DNA of 20,050 nt from Polyangiaceae bacterium (lineage in GTDB: Bacteria > Myxococcota > Polyangia > Polyangiales > Polyangiaceae): NCBI GenBank assembly GCA_025936205.1, contig JAICTU010000115.1, forward strand, positions 1 to 20,050. The letters run 5' to 3'. Below the pieces are notes generated by a model. It searched no databases. It saw only the letters and a list, made by a program, of their open reading frames with translations, and had not been told where the DNA came from. Within the stretch, counting starts at the first letter, position 1, and the number at the start of each line of letters is the position of its first letter. The position numbers and the translations under genes were made by a program. This document shows positions 6,394-13,036 of this stretch, one piece after another.

Positions 6394-7269
6394 ATGAAGC
6401 GAGAAGAGGGGTTTCTGGAGCGAAGCTCCGGCACGCGGCTCTACCGTTGCGAGTGGTGGCCCGAGCCAGCGAGCGACGCTGGAGCCGTGCTGGTGCTGAT
6501 GCACGGCTACGCCGAGCACAGCCGGCGCTATGACGAGCTGGCGGAATATTTGGTCCAGCGCGGCATCGCAGTGTGCCGCATCGACGCTCGAGGCGAGGGC
6601 CGCAGCAGCGGCCAGCGTGGTTACATCGAGCGCTTCCAGCAATATACGGACGATCTCCGGGCCTACGTGGAGTACGTCGGCGCGCTCGCGCCGGGGCGGC
6701 CGCTCGCGCTGCTGGGGCACTCGAACGGCGGTCTGATCGCGGTGCGCGCGTTGCAGCAGGGCCTCGCTGGAGTAAGCGCCCTGGTGCTCACCAATCCATT
6801 GTTCGAGCTGCGCGCCGCGCGCCGTCCGGTGCCGGAAGGCGTGGCTCGCTGGTTCTCGGAGGCCCTGCCGCGCTTGCCCTTGCCCAACGGGCTGCGGCCC
6901 GAATACCTGACGCACGACGAGAGTTTGCGGGCGGTAGTGCGGGCCGATCCTTGGGTCCATCGCCGGGCCACGCCGCGCTGGTACTGGTCCGCGCTGTGCG
7001 AAGGGCGCGCGGCGCTGGCTGGAGCGGAGCAGCTGACGCTGCCGTTGCTGGTCATCGTGGGCGAGGCCGATCCAATCGTCGAGCCCGGCGCGACCAGGGT
7101 CCTCTACGAACGCGCGGCCGCGCGCGACAAGCAGCTGTGGGCCCGCCCCGACGAGCTGCACGAAGTCTTGAACGAAGTGGGCCGGCGCGAGCTGTTCGAG
7201 CGCATCGCGGACTGGCTAGGGCAGCGAATGCTCAGCTCGCCAGCTCTTCCGTCAGCGCCTCGACCCTGA
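6394..7269 (+). CDS. alpha/beta hydrolase, monoacylglycerol lipase-like
   Basis: This 291-residue serine hydrolase has the hydrolase_4 pattern. The oxyanion segment VLMHGYAEHSRRYDELAEYL is at 34-53, and CRIDARGEGRSSGQRG is at 61-76. The nucleophile elbow GHSNGG places the nucleophile at Ser110. Asp226 in VGEADPIVEPG and His256 in DELHEVLNE complete the triad. The usual elbow in this family is GHSMGG, so Asn at that place is a small deviation. There is no signal peptide, so it should act in the cytoplasm on monoacylglycerols or lysolipids. The released fatty acid would suit the divergent acyl-CoA ligase. An in-frame TTG at 6379 would add five residues; I prefer the ATG. The 3' end overlaps the convergent HAD gene by 38 bp. 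Confidence 0.9.
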   Translation: MKREEGFLERSSGTRLYRCEWWPEPASDAGAVLVLMHGYAEHSRRYDELAEYLVQRGIAVCRIDARGEGRSSGQRGYIERFQQYTDDLRAYVEYVGALAPGRPLALLGHSNGGLIAVRALQQGLAGVSALVLTNPLFELRAARRPVPEGVARWFSEALPRLPLPNGLRPEYLTHDESLRAVVRADPWVHRRATPRWYWSALCEGRAALAGAEQLTLPLLVIVGEADPIVEPGATRVLYERAAARDKQLWARPDELHEVLNEVGRRELFERIADWLGQRMLSSPALPSAPRP

Positions 7270-7837
7270 CCCAATCCATGCCCGCGCGCCGAGCGGCCTC
7301 GATCCCGAGCTCACCGTCTTCGATCACCAGACAATCAGCGGGCGCGAGCTGCAAGCCGTCCGCGCAGCGCAGCAGGATCTCCGGATCCGGCTTGCCGCGT
7401 CGGATGTCGCTGGCGGTCACGACGCAGCGAAACAGATCGTAGATACCGACGTGGCGCAGCGAAGCCTCGACCTCCGCGCGATGCCCGCCGGAGGCGACCG
7501 CGGTCGGGGCGCGCAGGGCCACCTGGCGCGCAAACTCCACCACGGGAGCGATCGCCGTCACGGTCGGCAGGAGCGTGCGGTAGGTCGTCAGCTGCGCGGC
7601 CACGACACGCTCCGCGTCGAGCTCCGTGCCGAACTGTGCGTTCAGCGCGTGCACCGTCTCTACCAGCGGCATGCCGGCCCTGCTCACGAACAGCTGCCAG
7701 CTGAACTCGAACGTCGCACCGTGGCCGTACAGCGCCTCGCGCCAGGCGCGAAAGTGCAGCGGCATCGACTCCACCAGGGTGCCGTCACAATCGAAAATGT
7801 AGCCCGCGTAGTCGCGGGTGGGGGGGATGAATCTCAC
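7232..7837 (-). CDS. HAD-superfamily phosphatase, beta-phosphoglucomutase-like
   Basis: All four HAD motifs are present in 201 residues. They are FDCDGTLVES with nucleophile Asp16 and acid/base Asp18, AVASGGHR with Ser116, GKPDPE with Lys149, and VIEDGELGIEAARRAGM with Glu173-Asp174. A helical cap between residues 22 and 88 is of the beta-phosphoglucomutase/phosphatase type (subclass I). Likely substrates are sugar phosphates or phosphoglycolate-like small phosphates, but the cap does not show which. The stop lies inside the 3' end of the convergent lipase gene (38-bp overlap), and the ATG is only 4 bp after the expansin gene's stop codon on the same strand. This suggests co-transcription with expansin, although no functional link is obvious. 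Confidence 0.9.
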   Translation of the reverse strand: MRFIPPTRDYAGYIFDCDGTLVESMPLHFRAWREALYGHGATFEFSWQLFVSRAGMPLVETVHALNAQFGTELDAERVVAAQLTTYRTLLPTVTAIAPVVEFARQVALRAPTAVASGGHRAEVEASLRHVGIYDLFRCVVTASDIRRGKPDPEILLRCADGLQLAPADCLVIEDGELGIEAARRAGMDWVRVEALTEELAS

Positions 7838-7841
7838 GGCC

Positions 7842-9464
7842 TTACTGGCACTCGAACTGGCCGCTGCCGCCCTGCAGCCCGGGCTTCAGCTCCAGCTGCT
7901 CTTCGATGATGCCGCCGTTGATGTCGGTGACGCGTACCTTGTACGTGCCCATGTTGCCGTCTGTCGCGCCGTCCACCGGACGCCAGTAGTTGTACGGTTG
8001 ACGTACCGCGTTGATCCAGCGGCCATCCGCCAGCAGCACCTGCGCGCTCTTCAGCGGGTACTTGTGATTCACGACCAGGAACTCGTTCCAGTACTGGTTC
8101 GAGGCGTCCTTGAGCTGGAACTGCACGTTGGCCATGCCGGTGCAGGGGACGTACTTCCACGTGACGCCGCCGATGTTGCCGGTGCCCTGCCCGGTCAGGG
8201 ACTGGAACGCATTGCGGCTCAGGTCGATGTGGCCGCTGGTGCAGCTCGGGTTGCCGTTTTCGACGCGGCACGAGTCTGCGATGGTCACCGTGACGTTGCG
8301 GCCACCCTGGCTCATCTGCACGCAGGCGCCGCACGCATCGGCGGTGCCGTACTCGGCGCCGTTCATGGCACCGAACAGAGCCGGGTCCTGGATCAGCGCC
8401 ACCTTGTCGTTCTGCCCTCCGTCGTCGTTGTTGGCGCGCGAGGCGTTGAAGCTGCAGTTCACGTCCTGGTTGGCGCCCTTGGGCACGCTCAGCGTGCCCT
8501 GCGCGAACCAGTACACCGTCACGCCGCCATTGCCGTTGTGGTTGAGCATCCCCGCCGCATTGCACGCCACTGGCACGCACTGCCCGGCGCCCTGACAGTT
8601 GGTGCCGTTCGGGCAGCGCGTGATGGCGGCGCTGAGGCCGTCGGCACTGCACGTCGAGATGGTGTTCGCGCCGTCGCATGTCACGGCGCCCGCCGTGCAC
8701 TTCTGCGTGGGCGCCGCCTGCATCGTGGTGTCTGCGGGGGCCTGGCCCGGAATCGGCGTAACCTGGCCAGGATCGGGGTTGAGCGGATTCTGCGCCACCT
8801 GACCTGGGGTGATCTGCTCCGGGTTCACGCACGAGCCGAGGTTGCAGCGCTGGCTGCCGCAGTCCTTGTTCGCGCTGGCGTCGAACGCGAAGCCCGTGGC
8901 GTCGCAGCGGCTCGCAAAGTTGTTGTTGCAGGCCGCAACCAGCGGCTCGCAGAGCAGCGGCTTGCAGGTCTTGGTCTGGCTGTCGCACGAGCTGCCGCTG
9001 TCGCAAGCTCGAGCCAGCGTCGCGCTCTTGCCGCCTGCGTCACAGGTGAAGAGCTCGGGACCGAAGCACAGCGTCTCGCCCGCCGTGCATTGCACCGGAC
9101 GGCAGGCGCCCGCGAGGCAGAGGTCGGAGCCGCTGCAGTTGGTGGTGTCGAAGCCATTACCCGCGCTGTTGCAGACCTGAGCGATGCGCCCGCGGGCACA
9201 GCGAGCAGCGCCGGGCAAGCACGAGGAGGCCGTGGTGGTCGTGCTGACCGAGCTGCCACCGCCCGCGCCCGTCACCCCGGGATTGCTCGCACCTGGTCCG
9301 AAGGCCTGGATGCTGCTGGTCGAGCTATCGGGATCCGACTCCGCTCCGCAGCCCGCGAGCAGCCCCGCTCCCGCGACAGCAGCGAGCAGCGTTCCCAGCG
9401 CGAGGCCGGTGGTCACCCCGGCGGTGAAGCGTGGACGGGACTGGGAGCTGGGTTTCGCAATCAT
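7842..9464 (-). CDS. secreted expansin-like lipoprotein with Cys-rich N-terminal region
   Basis: This 540-residue protein has a signal peptide with a lipobox, LLAGC, giving a lipidated Cys39. A Ser/Thr/Gly linker follows, and then residues 81-213 carry about four Cys-rich modules of the form CxxGxxxCxxGxxxxxC. A Pro/Gln linker spans 215-253. One more Cys-rich unit lies at 256-301. The C-terminal 230 residues match bacterial expansins. The six-stranded-barrel domain carries EYGTADACGACVQM, IADSC (Asp397) and the HIDLS motif (His412, Asp414). The second domain is CBM63-like, with NQYWNEFLVVNHKYPLKSAQ and YNYW. Expansins loosen cellulose or plant-wall networks without hydrolysis. Compared with Bacillus EXLX1, Asp82 corresponds to Asp414, while the first of the paired surface Trp residues appears to be Tyr458 here (Trp459 kept). 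It probably acts on the outer cell surface. Confidence 0.88.
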   Translation of the reverse strand: MIAKPSSQSRPRFTAGVTTGLALGTLLAAVAGAGLLAGCGAESDPDSSTSSIQAFGPGASNPGVTGAGGGSSVSTTTTASSCLPGAARCARGRIAQVCNSAGNGFDTTNCSGSDLCLAGACRPVQCTAGETLCFGPELFTCDAGGKSATLARACDSGSSCDSQTKTCKPLLCEPLVAACNNNFASRCDATGFAFDASANKDCGSQRCNLGSCVNPEQITPGQVAQNPLNPDPGQVTPIPGQAPADTTMQAAPTQKCTAGAVTCDGANTISTCSADGLSAAITRCPNGTNCQGAGQCVPVACNAAGMLNHNGNGGVTVYWFAQGTLSVPKGANQDVNCSFNASRANNDDGGQNDKVALIQDPALFGAMNGAEYGTADACGACVQMSQGGRNVTVTIADSCRVENGNPSCTSGHIDLSRNAFQSLTGQGTGNIGGVTWKYVPCTGMANVQFQLKDASNQYWNEFLVVNHKYPLKSAQVLLADGRWINAVRQPYNYWRPVDGATDGNMGTYKVRVTDINGGIIEEQLELKPGLQGGSGQFECQ

Positions 9465-9729
9465 GAAAGCTGCCTCGGCAAATGCTGGGTAAAGCTGCAG
9501 GAGCTTAGAGGGAACCGCACCTCACCGCAACGCCGCGGCCGGGTTCTGGCAGCCCATCTCGCACCGAGCTGTAATTGCGATTTTGCTGCGGAAAAAGCGC
9601 GCCTGCGCCGTCCCGCTCCGCAACGAAATCGGGCTCGCGTTGGAGCCAGCAGTGCGACGCGCTGGATCGCGGTGTGATCCGCGATGTGCTCAGCTTGGTG
9701 GGCGAGCGCCCGGCTTTCCCCGTACACTG

Positions 9730-11535
9730 ATGCGCATGCGCGTCGCGCTGCTCTATCCGCCACCCTGGAAGCTCAGCGAGCCGGGCCAGCCCGAGATCGC
9801 GGATGGCGACGGTCCACCGCGCGACTATCGCCACGGCGACCTCGATCCGGACTTTCACCAGATCCCGTACGGGCTGCTCTCGCTGGGCGCGCAGGCCGCG
9901 CACGCGGGACACCAGGTCAAGGTCTACAACTTGTCGGCGTTCTCCTGGGCGCGCGTCGAAGAGGTGGTGCGTGACCTCGCTGCCGATGTGTACGGCATGT
10001 CCTGCTGGACGGCCAACCGGCGCGGTGTGAAGCTCGTCGCAGACGCGATCCGGCGCGCTTACCCGCAGGCTCACATCGTGGTGGGCGGGCCGCATGCGAC
10101 GCCGCTCGCGCGCGAGGTGCTGCAACACTACACGGCGGTCGACACCGTCGCCGCCGGCGAGAGCGAAGCGACGTTTCTCGAGCTGCTGGAGCGGCTGCAG
10201 CGCGGCGCACCCGTCACGGGGCTCGCGGGCACCTGGTACCGCGACGGCAGCGAGATCAAGGCCGGTCCCGAGCGCCCCTCGATCGCGGATCTCGACGCCC
10301 TGGCATCGCCGCACGACCACTTTGGGACGCACATCGTGATGACGTCGCGCGGCTGCCCCTGGCAGTGCACCTTCTGTGGCGCGGAGACGACCTGGGGTCG
10401 CGGGTTCCGAGGGCGATCGGTGCCCAAGGTGATCGACGACATCAGCCACGCGCTCGATCGCTTGCCGGTCAAGATGCTGCAGATCAAGGACGACACCTTC
10501 ACCGCCAACAAGCGCCGCGCGCTCGAGATCTGCAACGGCATCCGCGAGCGCGGCCTCGACTTCATCTGGAGCTGCGATACTCGCGTGGACGTGCTCAGCG
10601 ACGAGCTGTTGCGGGCGATGCGCCTCGCGGGCTGCACGCGCCTGAGCCTGGGGGTGGAGTCCGGCTCGCCTGCGGTGCTCAAGAACATCAACAAGAAGAT
10701 CACCGTCGAGCAGATCCTGCGCTCGACGGCGCTGGCCAAGAGCTACGGCATCCAGGTGCGCTACTACATGATGCTGGGCAATCGCGGCGAGACGCTCGAG
10801 ACCTTCCACGAGACGCTGCGCTTCCTGGAGCGCGCGCAGCCGCACCAGTACATCTTCTCCTGCCTTTCGATCTATCCGGGCACGCTCGACTTCCAGGACG
10901 CGGAGCGCTCCGGCGGGCTCGATCGCAACCTGTATTTCACGGAAGACTTCCAGGAGCTGAAGACGCCGTTCGATGCCGACGAGGCCTGCACGCGCGCCAT
11001 GACGGAGTGGTTCGAGGCCAACAAGGGTCTGCGCGACTACTACGTCGAGAGCGTCGCGGACGCTCGAGCCATTCTGGAGCGCCTCGGCGACCATCACGGC
11101 GCGCACCTCGACCTGGCCGGCGCTTACTATCGCGCTGGTGAGCTCGACGCCTGCGAGCGGCATGCGCGCCGGGCGCTGGAGCTGGGCTATCCAGCGCCGG
11201 GCCTGGTCTACAACTACCTCGCGTGCATCGCTTTTGCGCGCGCCGACCTGAAGGGCATGCAGGATCACTTTCTGGCGGGCGCCAAGGCCGATCCACAGCA
11301 CCACATCCTGATCGGCAACGTGGAGCGCGCACGGGCCTGGTTTCGCCAGCATGGGCCCGAGCATGGCTTGCCCCTCGAGCTGCAGGCACGGCACGACTTT
11401 CAGGTGTTCGAGCGCACGCAACAGCCGACCTTGCCGGGCCCTCTGCCGCACGACTTCGCCGTCTGGGCGGAGCCGACGCCGCCTGCGGCAACAGCCTCCG
11501 AGCAAAAGTCGGCGCGGCGCCTGCCGCTGGTTTAG
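9730..11535 (+). CDS. B12-binding radical SAM protein with C-terminal TPR region
   Basis: From ATG 9730 the protein has 601 residues. A Rossmann-like cobalamin-binding domain spans about 45-160: IPYGLLSLGAQAAHAGHQVK, then VYGMSCWTANRRG, then HIVVGGPHATPLA, then AAGESEATFLELL. The radical SAM core begins with the 4Fe-4S motif SRGCPWQCTFC (Cys209, 213, 216). It continues with RLSLGVESGSPAVL and YYMMLGNRGETLETF. Residues about 455-560 are helical repeats (LAGAYYRAGELDACERHARRALELG) typical of TPRs. The family covers methyltransferases and related enzymes acting on unactivated carbons; the substrate cannot be read here. A second ATG at 9736 would start MRVALLYPP. Neither has a clear ribosome site, and the 265 bp upstream of the start hold no recognised gene. 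No biosynthetic partner genes are adjacent. Confidence 0.9.
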   Translation: MRMRVALLYPPPWKLSEPGQPEIADGDGPPRDYRHGDLDPDFHQIPYGLLSLGAQAAHAGHQVKVYNLSAFSWARVEEVVRDLAADVYGMSCWTANRRGVKLVADAIRRAYPQAHIVVGGPHATPLAREVLQHYTAVDTVAAGESEATFLELLERLQRGAPVTGLAGTWYRDGSEIKAGPERPSIADLDALASPHDHFGTHIVMTSRGCPWQCTFCGAETTWGRGFRGRSVPKVIDDISHALDRLPVKMLQIKDDTFTANKRRALEICNGIRERGLDFIWSCDTRVDVLSDELLRAMRLAGCTRLSLGVESGSPAVLKNINKKITVEQILRSTALAKSYGIQVRYYMMLGNRGETLETFHETLRFLERAQPHQYIFSCLSIYPGTLDFQDAERSGGLDRNLYFTEDFQELKTPFDADEACTRAMTEWFEANKGLRDYYVESVADARAILERLGDHHGAHLDLAGAYYRAGELDACERHARRALELGYPAPGLVYNYLACIAFARADLKGMQDHFLAGAKADPQHHILIGNVERARAWFRQHGPEHGLPLELQARHDFQVFERTQQPTLPGPLPHDFAVWAEPTPPAATASEQKSARRLPLV

Positions 11536-11539
11536 CTGT

Positions 11540-12745
11540 CTAGCGCGAGGGCGGGGGAGTGGAGCCGCCGTCGGGGCGGGGGCGCAGCTTGCGCCGGCGG
11601 TGCCGGGCCACCTCTTCCGGCAGCAGGTCTTTGACGTTGGCGTATTTGCCGAAGCAGAGCAGCCGATCCCCGATGTGCAGCTCGCGCGTGCCGCGTGGAT
11701 TCGGGATCACCTTGCCCTCGCGATGGAGGCTCAGCACGACGATGTCGCGATCGCGCAGCCCGGAGCCGTCCAGCGTGCGGCCCGCCATGCCCGTCTGCTC
11801 CCCGATGTACAGCTCCACCACGCCGTACCCGCGGCTCACCGTCAGCCGCTGGCGCACGTCGAGCTCGGGGTACTTCACGTTGTCAGCGATGTAGTCGACG
11901 ATCGCGCCCGCGACGTCGCGCTGGGTGGCGGTCTCGATGCCTTCGAGTCCGGGCGACGAGTTGACCTCCATCACGCTCGGTCCAGAGGCGGCCTCCAGCA
12001 TGTCCACGCCGGCGATGCGCAGCCCGATGATCTGCGCGGCGCGCACCGCCGTCTCCTCGTACACCGGGTCGAGCTGGGTCGCTTCGACCTGACCGCCGCG
12101 GTGCACGTTGCTGCGGAACTCGTCGCCCTGGGCCACGCGCCGCATCGCCGCCACCACCCGATCGCCGATCACGAAGGCGCGGATGTCGCGCCCGCGGCTC
12201 TCGTTCACGAACTTCTGCACGAGCACGTTCTGCTTGGTGCTCTGCAGGGTCTCGATGATGGCCTGGGCCATCTTGACGGATTCGGCCAGGATCACGCCCA
12301 CGCCTTGCGTGCCCTCCAGCAGCTTGATGATCACCGGGGCGCCGCCCACGCGCTCGATCGCGGGGATCACGTCGTCCTTGTCGCGCACGAACTCCGTCGG
12401 CGGAATGCCGATGTCGAAGCGGCTCAGGATCTGCAGCGAGCGCAGCTTGTCACGGGAGTTGGCGATGCCGGTGGCCGTGTTGGCGCAGAACACGTCCATC
12501 TGTTCGAACTGCCGGACCACGCTCGTTCCGTAGAACGTGATCGAGGCACCGATGCGCGGGATCACCCCGTCGAAATGCGCGAGCGGCTCGTTCTTGTAGA
12601 AGAGCTCCGGCGTGCCCATGTCGCAGGAGATCGCAAACTTCAGCGTGTCGAGCACGCTCGCCTCGTGGCCCCGCGATTCGGCCGCTTCCACCAGCCGGCG
12701 CGTGCTGTAACAGCTGCGGTTCCGCGAAAGTATGCAGAATTTCAT
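11540..12745 (-). CDS. rimK: RimK-like ATP-grasp ligase fused to an RCK_C domain
   Basis: The first about 290 of 401 residues are a RimK-type ATP-grasp enzyme: MKFCILSRNRSCYSTRRLVE, GVIPRIGASITFYGTSVVRQ and SRDKLRSLQIL. PVIIKLLEGTQGVGVILAES (137-156), QKFVNESRGRDIRAFVIGDR and MEVNSSPGLEGIE (259-271; metal ligands Glu260 and Asn262) complete the fold. RimK adds glutamates to the C-terminus of ribosomal protein S6 or makes poly-alpha-glutamate. The remainder (about 305-375, GYGVVELYIGEQTGMAGRTL to LHIGDRLLCFGKYANVKDL) looks like an RCK_C/TrkA_C ligand-binding domain, absent from the 300-residue E. coli enzyme. It may sense a small effector. I chose ATG 12745 because the family begins there; a TTG at 12787 adds 14 atypical residues. 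A RimB-like protease gene lies two genes away, divergently oriented. Confidence 0.88.
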   Translation of the reverse strand: MKFCILSRNRSCYSTRRLVEAAESRGHEASVLDTLKFAISCDMGTPELFYKNEPLAHFDGVIPRIGASITFYGTSVVRQFEQMDVFCANTATGIANSRDKLRSLQILSRFDIGIPPTEFVRDKDDVIPAIERVGGAPVIIKLLEGTQGVGVILAESVKMAQAIIETLQSTKQNVLVQKFVNESRGRDIRAFVIGDRVVAAMRRVAQGDEFRSNVHRGGQVEATQLDPVYEETAVRAAQIIGLRIAGVDMLEAASGPSVMEVNSSPGLEGIETATQRDVAGAIVDYIADNVKYPELDVRQRLTVSRGYGVVELYIGEQTGMAGRTLDGSGLRDRDIVVLSLHREGKVIPNPRGTRELHIGDRLLCFGKYANVKDLLPEEVARHRRRKLRPRPDGGSTPPPSR

Positions 12746-12833
12746 GCAAATGGCCCCGGCCAGACAGCGGCCACGGAACCGTAGCAAACCCCACTCTGGC
12801 AGGCGCAGTAAAGCGGCTCGAATCCTCCCCGGC

Positions 12834-12839
12834 TTGACA
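12834..12839 (+). promoter_or_regulatory. candidate -35 box of the leuA-like operon
   Basis: A consensus TTGACA lies upstream of the leader ORF. At a spacing of 18 bases the -10 would be CACACT (12858-12863), which keeps only three consensus positions. If used, transcription would begin near 12870, a few bases before the internal leader ATG at 12875, giving an almost leaderless peptide ORF. Confidence 0.35.
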
Positions 12840-12853
12840 GGCGAATCAGCCGA

Positions 12854-12934
12854 ATGTCACACTCCAGCTACTCGATGACTCGCACTCATTTGCCTCAGAT
12901 TATTCGCATCCCGGCTGCGGCCAGGGTGCGCTGA
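12854..12934 (+). CDS. putative isoleucine-codon leader peptide
   Basis: A short frame begins at ATG 12854 (26 codons) or, more likely given the TTGACA position, ATG 12875 (19 codons), and ends at TGA 12932-12934. Its centre reads Gln-Ile-Ile-Arg-Ile-Pro, with codons ATT ATT CGC ATC at 12899-12910. Two consecutive ATT codons are unusual in this very GC-rich DNA, where ATC dominates. The ORF lies between a possible promoter and a terminator-like hairpin, upstream of a branched-chain-type synthase gene. The last codons (GCG GCC AGG GTG CGC) overlap the 5' arm of a possible antiterminator. Together this fits a control peptide sensing charged isoleucine tRNA. Neither start has a strong ribosome-binding site. 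Confidence 0.55.
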   Translation: MSHSSYSMTRTHLPQIIRIPAAARVR

Positions 12935-12969
12935 CGCGAGACTGCGATCCGAGCAACCCAAGAGGCCGC
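12917..12969 (+). promoter_or_regulatory. predicted antiterminator pairing
   Basis: GCGGCC (12917-12922) is complementary to GGCCGC (12964-12969), which is the 5' arm core of the terminator hairpin. The pairing extends across a 1x4 internal loop by GGGTGC (12924-12929) with GCAACCC (12953-12959), with one bulged A. This gives about 12 base pairs that exclude the terminator. A ribosome stalled at the first Ile codons would leave 12917-12929 free. A ribosome finishing at the stop codon would cover it. Structure was folded by eye. Confidence 0.5.
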
Positions 12970-12985
12970 CCAACAGCGGCCTCTT
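12960..12985 (+). terminator. attenuator terminator hairpin
   Basis: AAGAGGCCGC (12960-12969) and GCGGCCTCTT (12976-12985) form a perfect 10-bp stem around the loop CCAACA. The bases after it (CTGCATTTC) are only moderately T-rich, so termination strength is uncertain. It lies 25 bases after the leader stop codon and 51 bases before the synthase start. Confidence 0.6.
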
Positions 12986-13036
12986 CTGCATTTCAGGGGT
13001 CGCTGGTTCAGGTCGGAAGTTCCCGCCGGAGCCCGA

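Noticed and set aside
7818..9677. Long plus-strand open frame of 619 codons opposite the expansin gene
   Set aside because: It is the antisense shadow of a GC-rich gene. It has Ala/Val/Arg/His-biased composition and no motif, while the minus strand has a full expansin with signal peptide.
9505..11505. Minus-strand open frame of 666 codons opposite the radical SAM gene
   Set aside because: It is a shadow frame; the plus strand encodes the cluster motif, the B12 domain and TPRs.
11351..12784. Plus-strand open frame of 477 codons opposite rimK
   Set aside because: It has His/Val/Ala-biased composition and no motif; it is antisense to a clear RimK.
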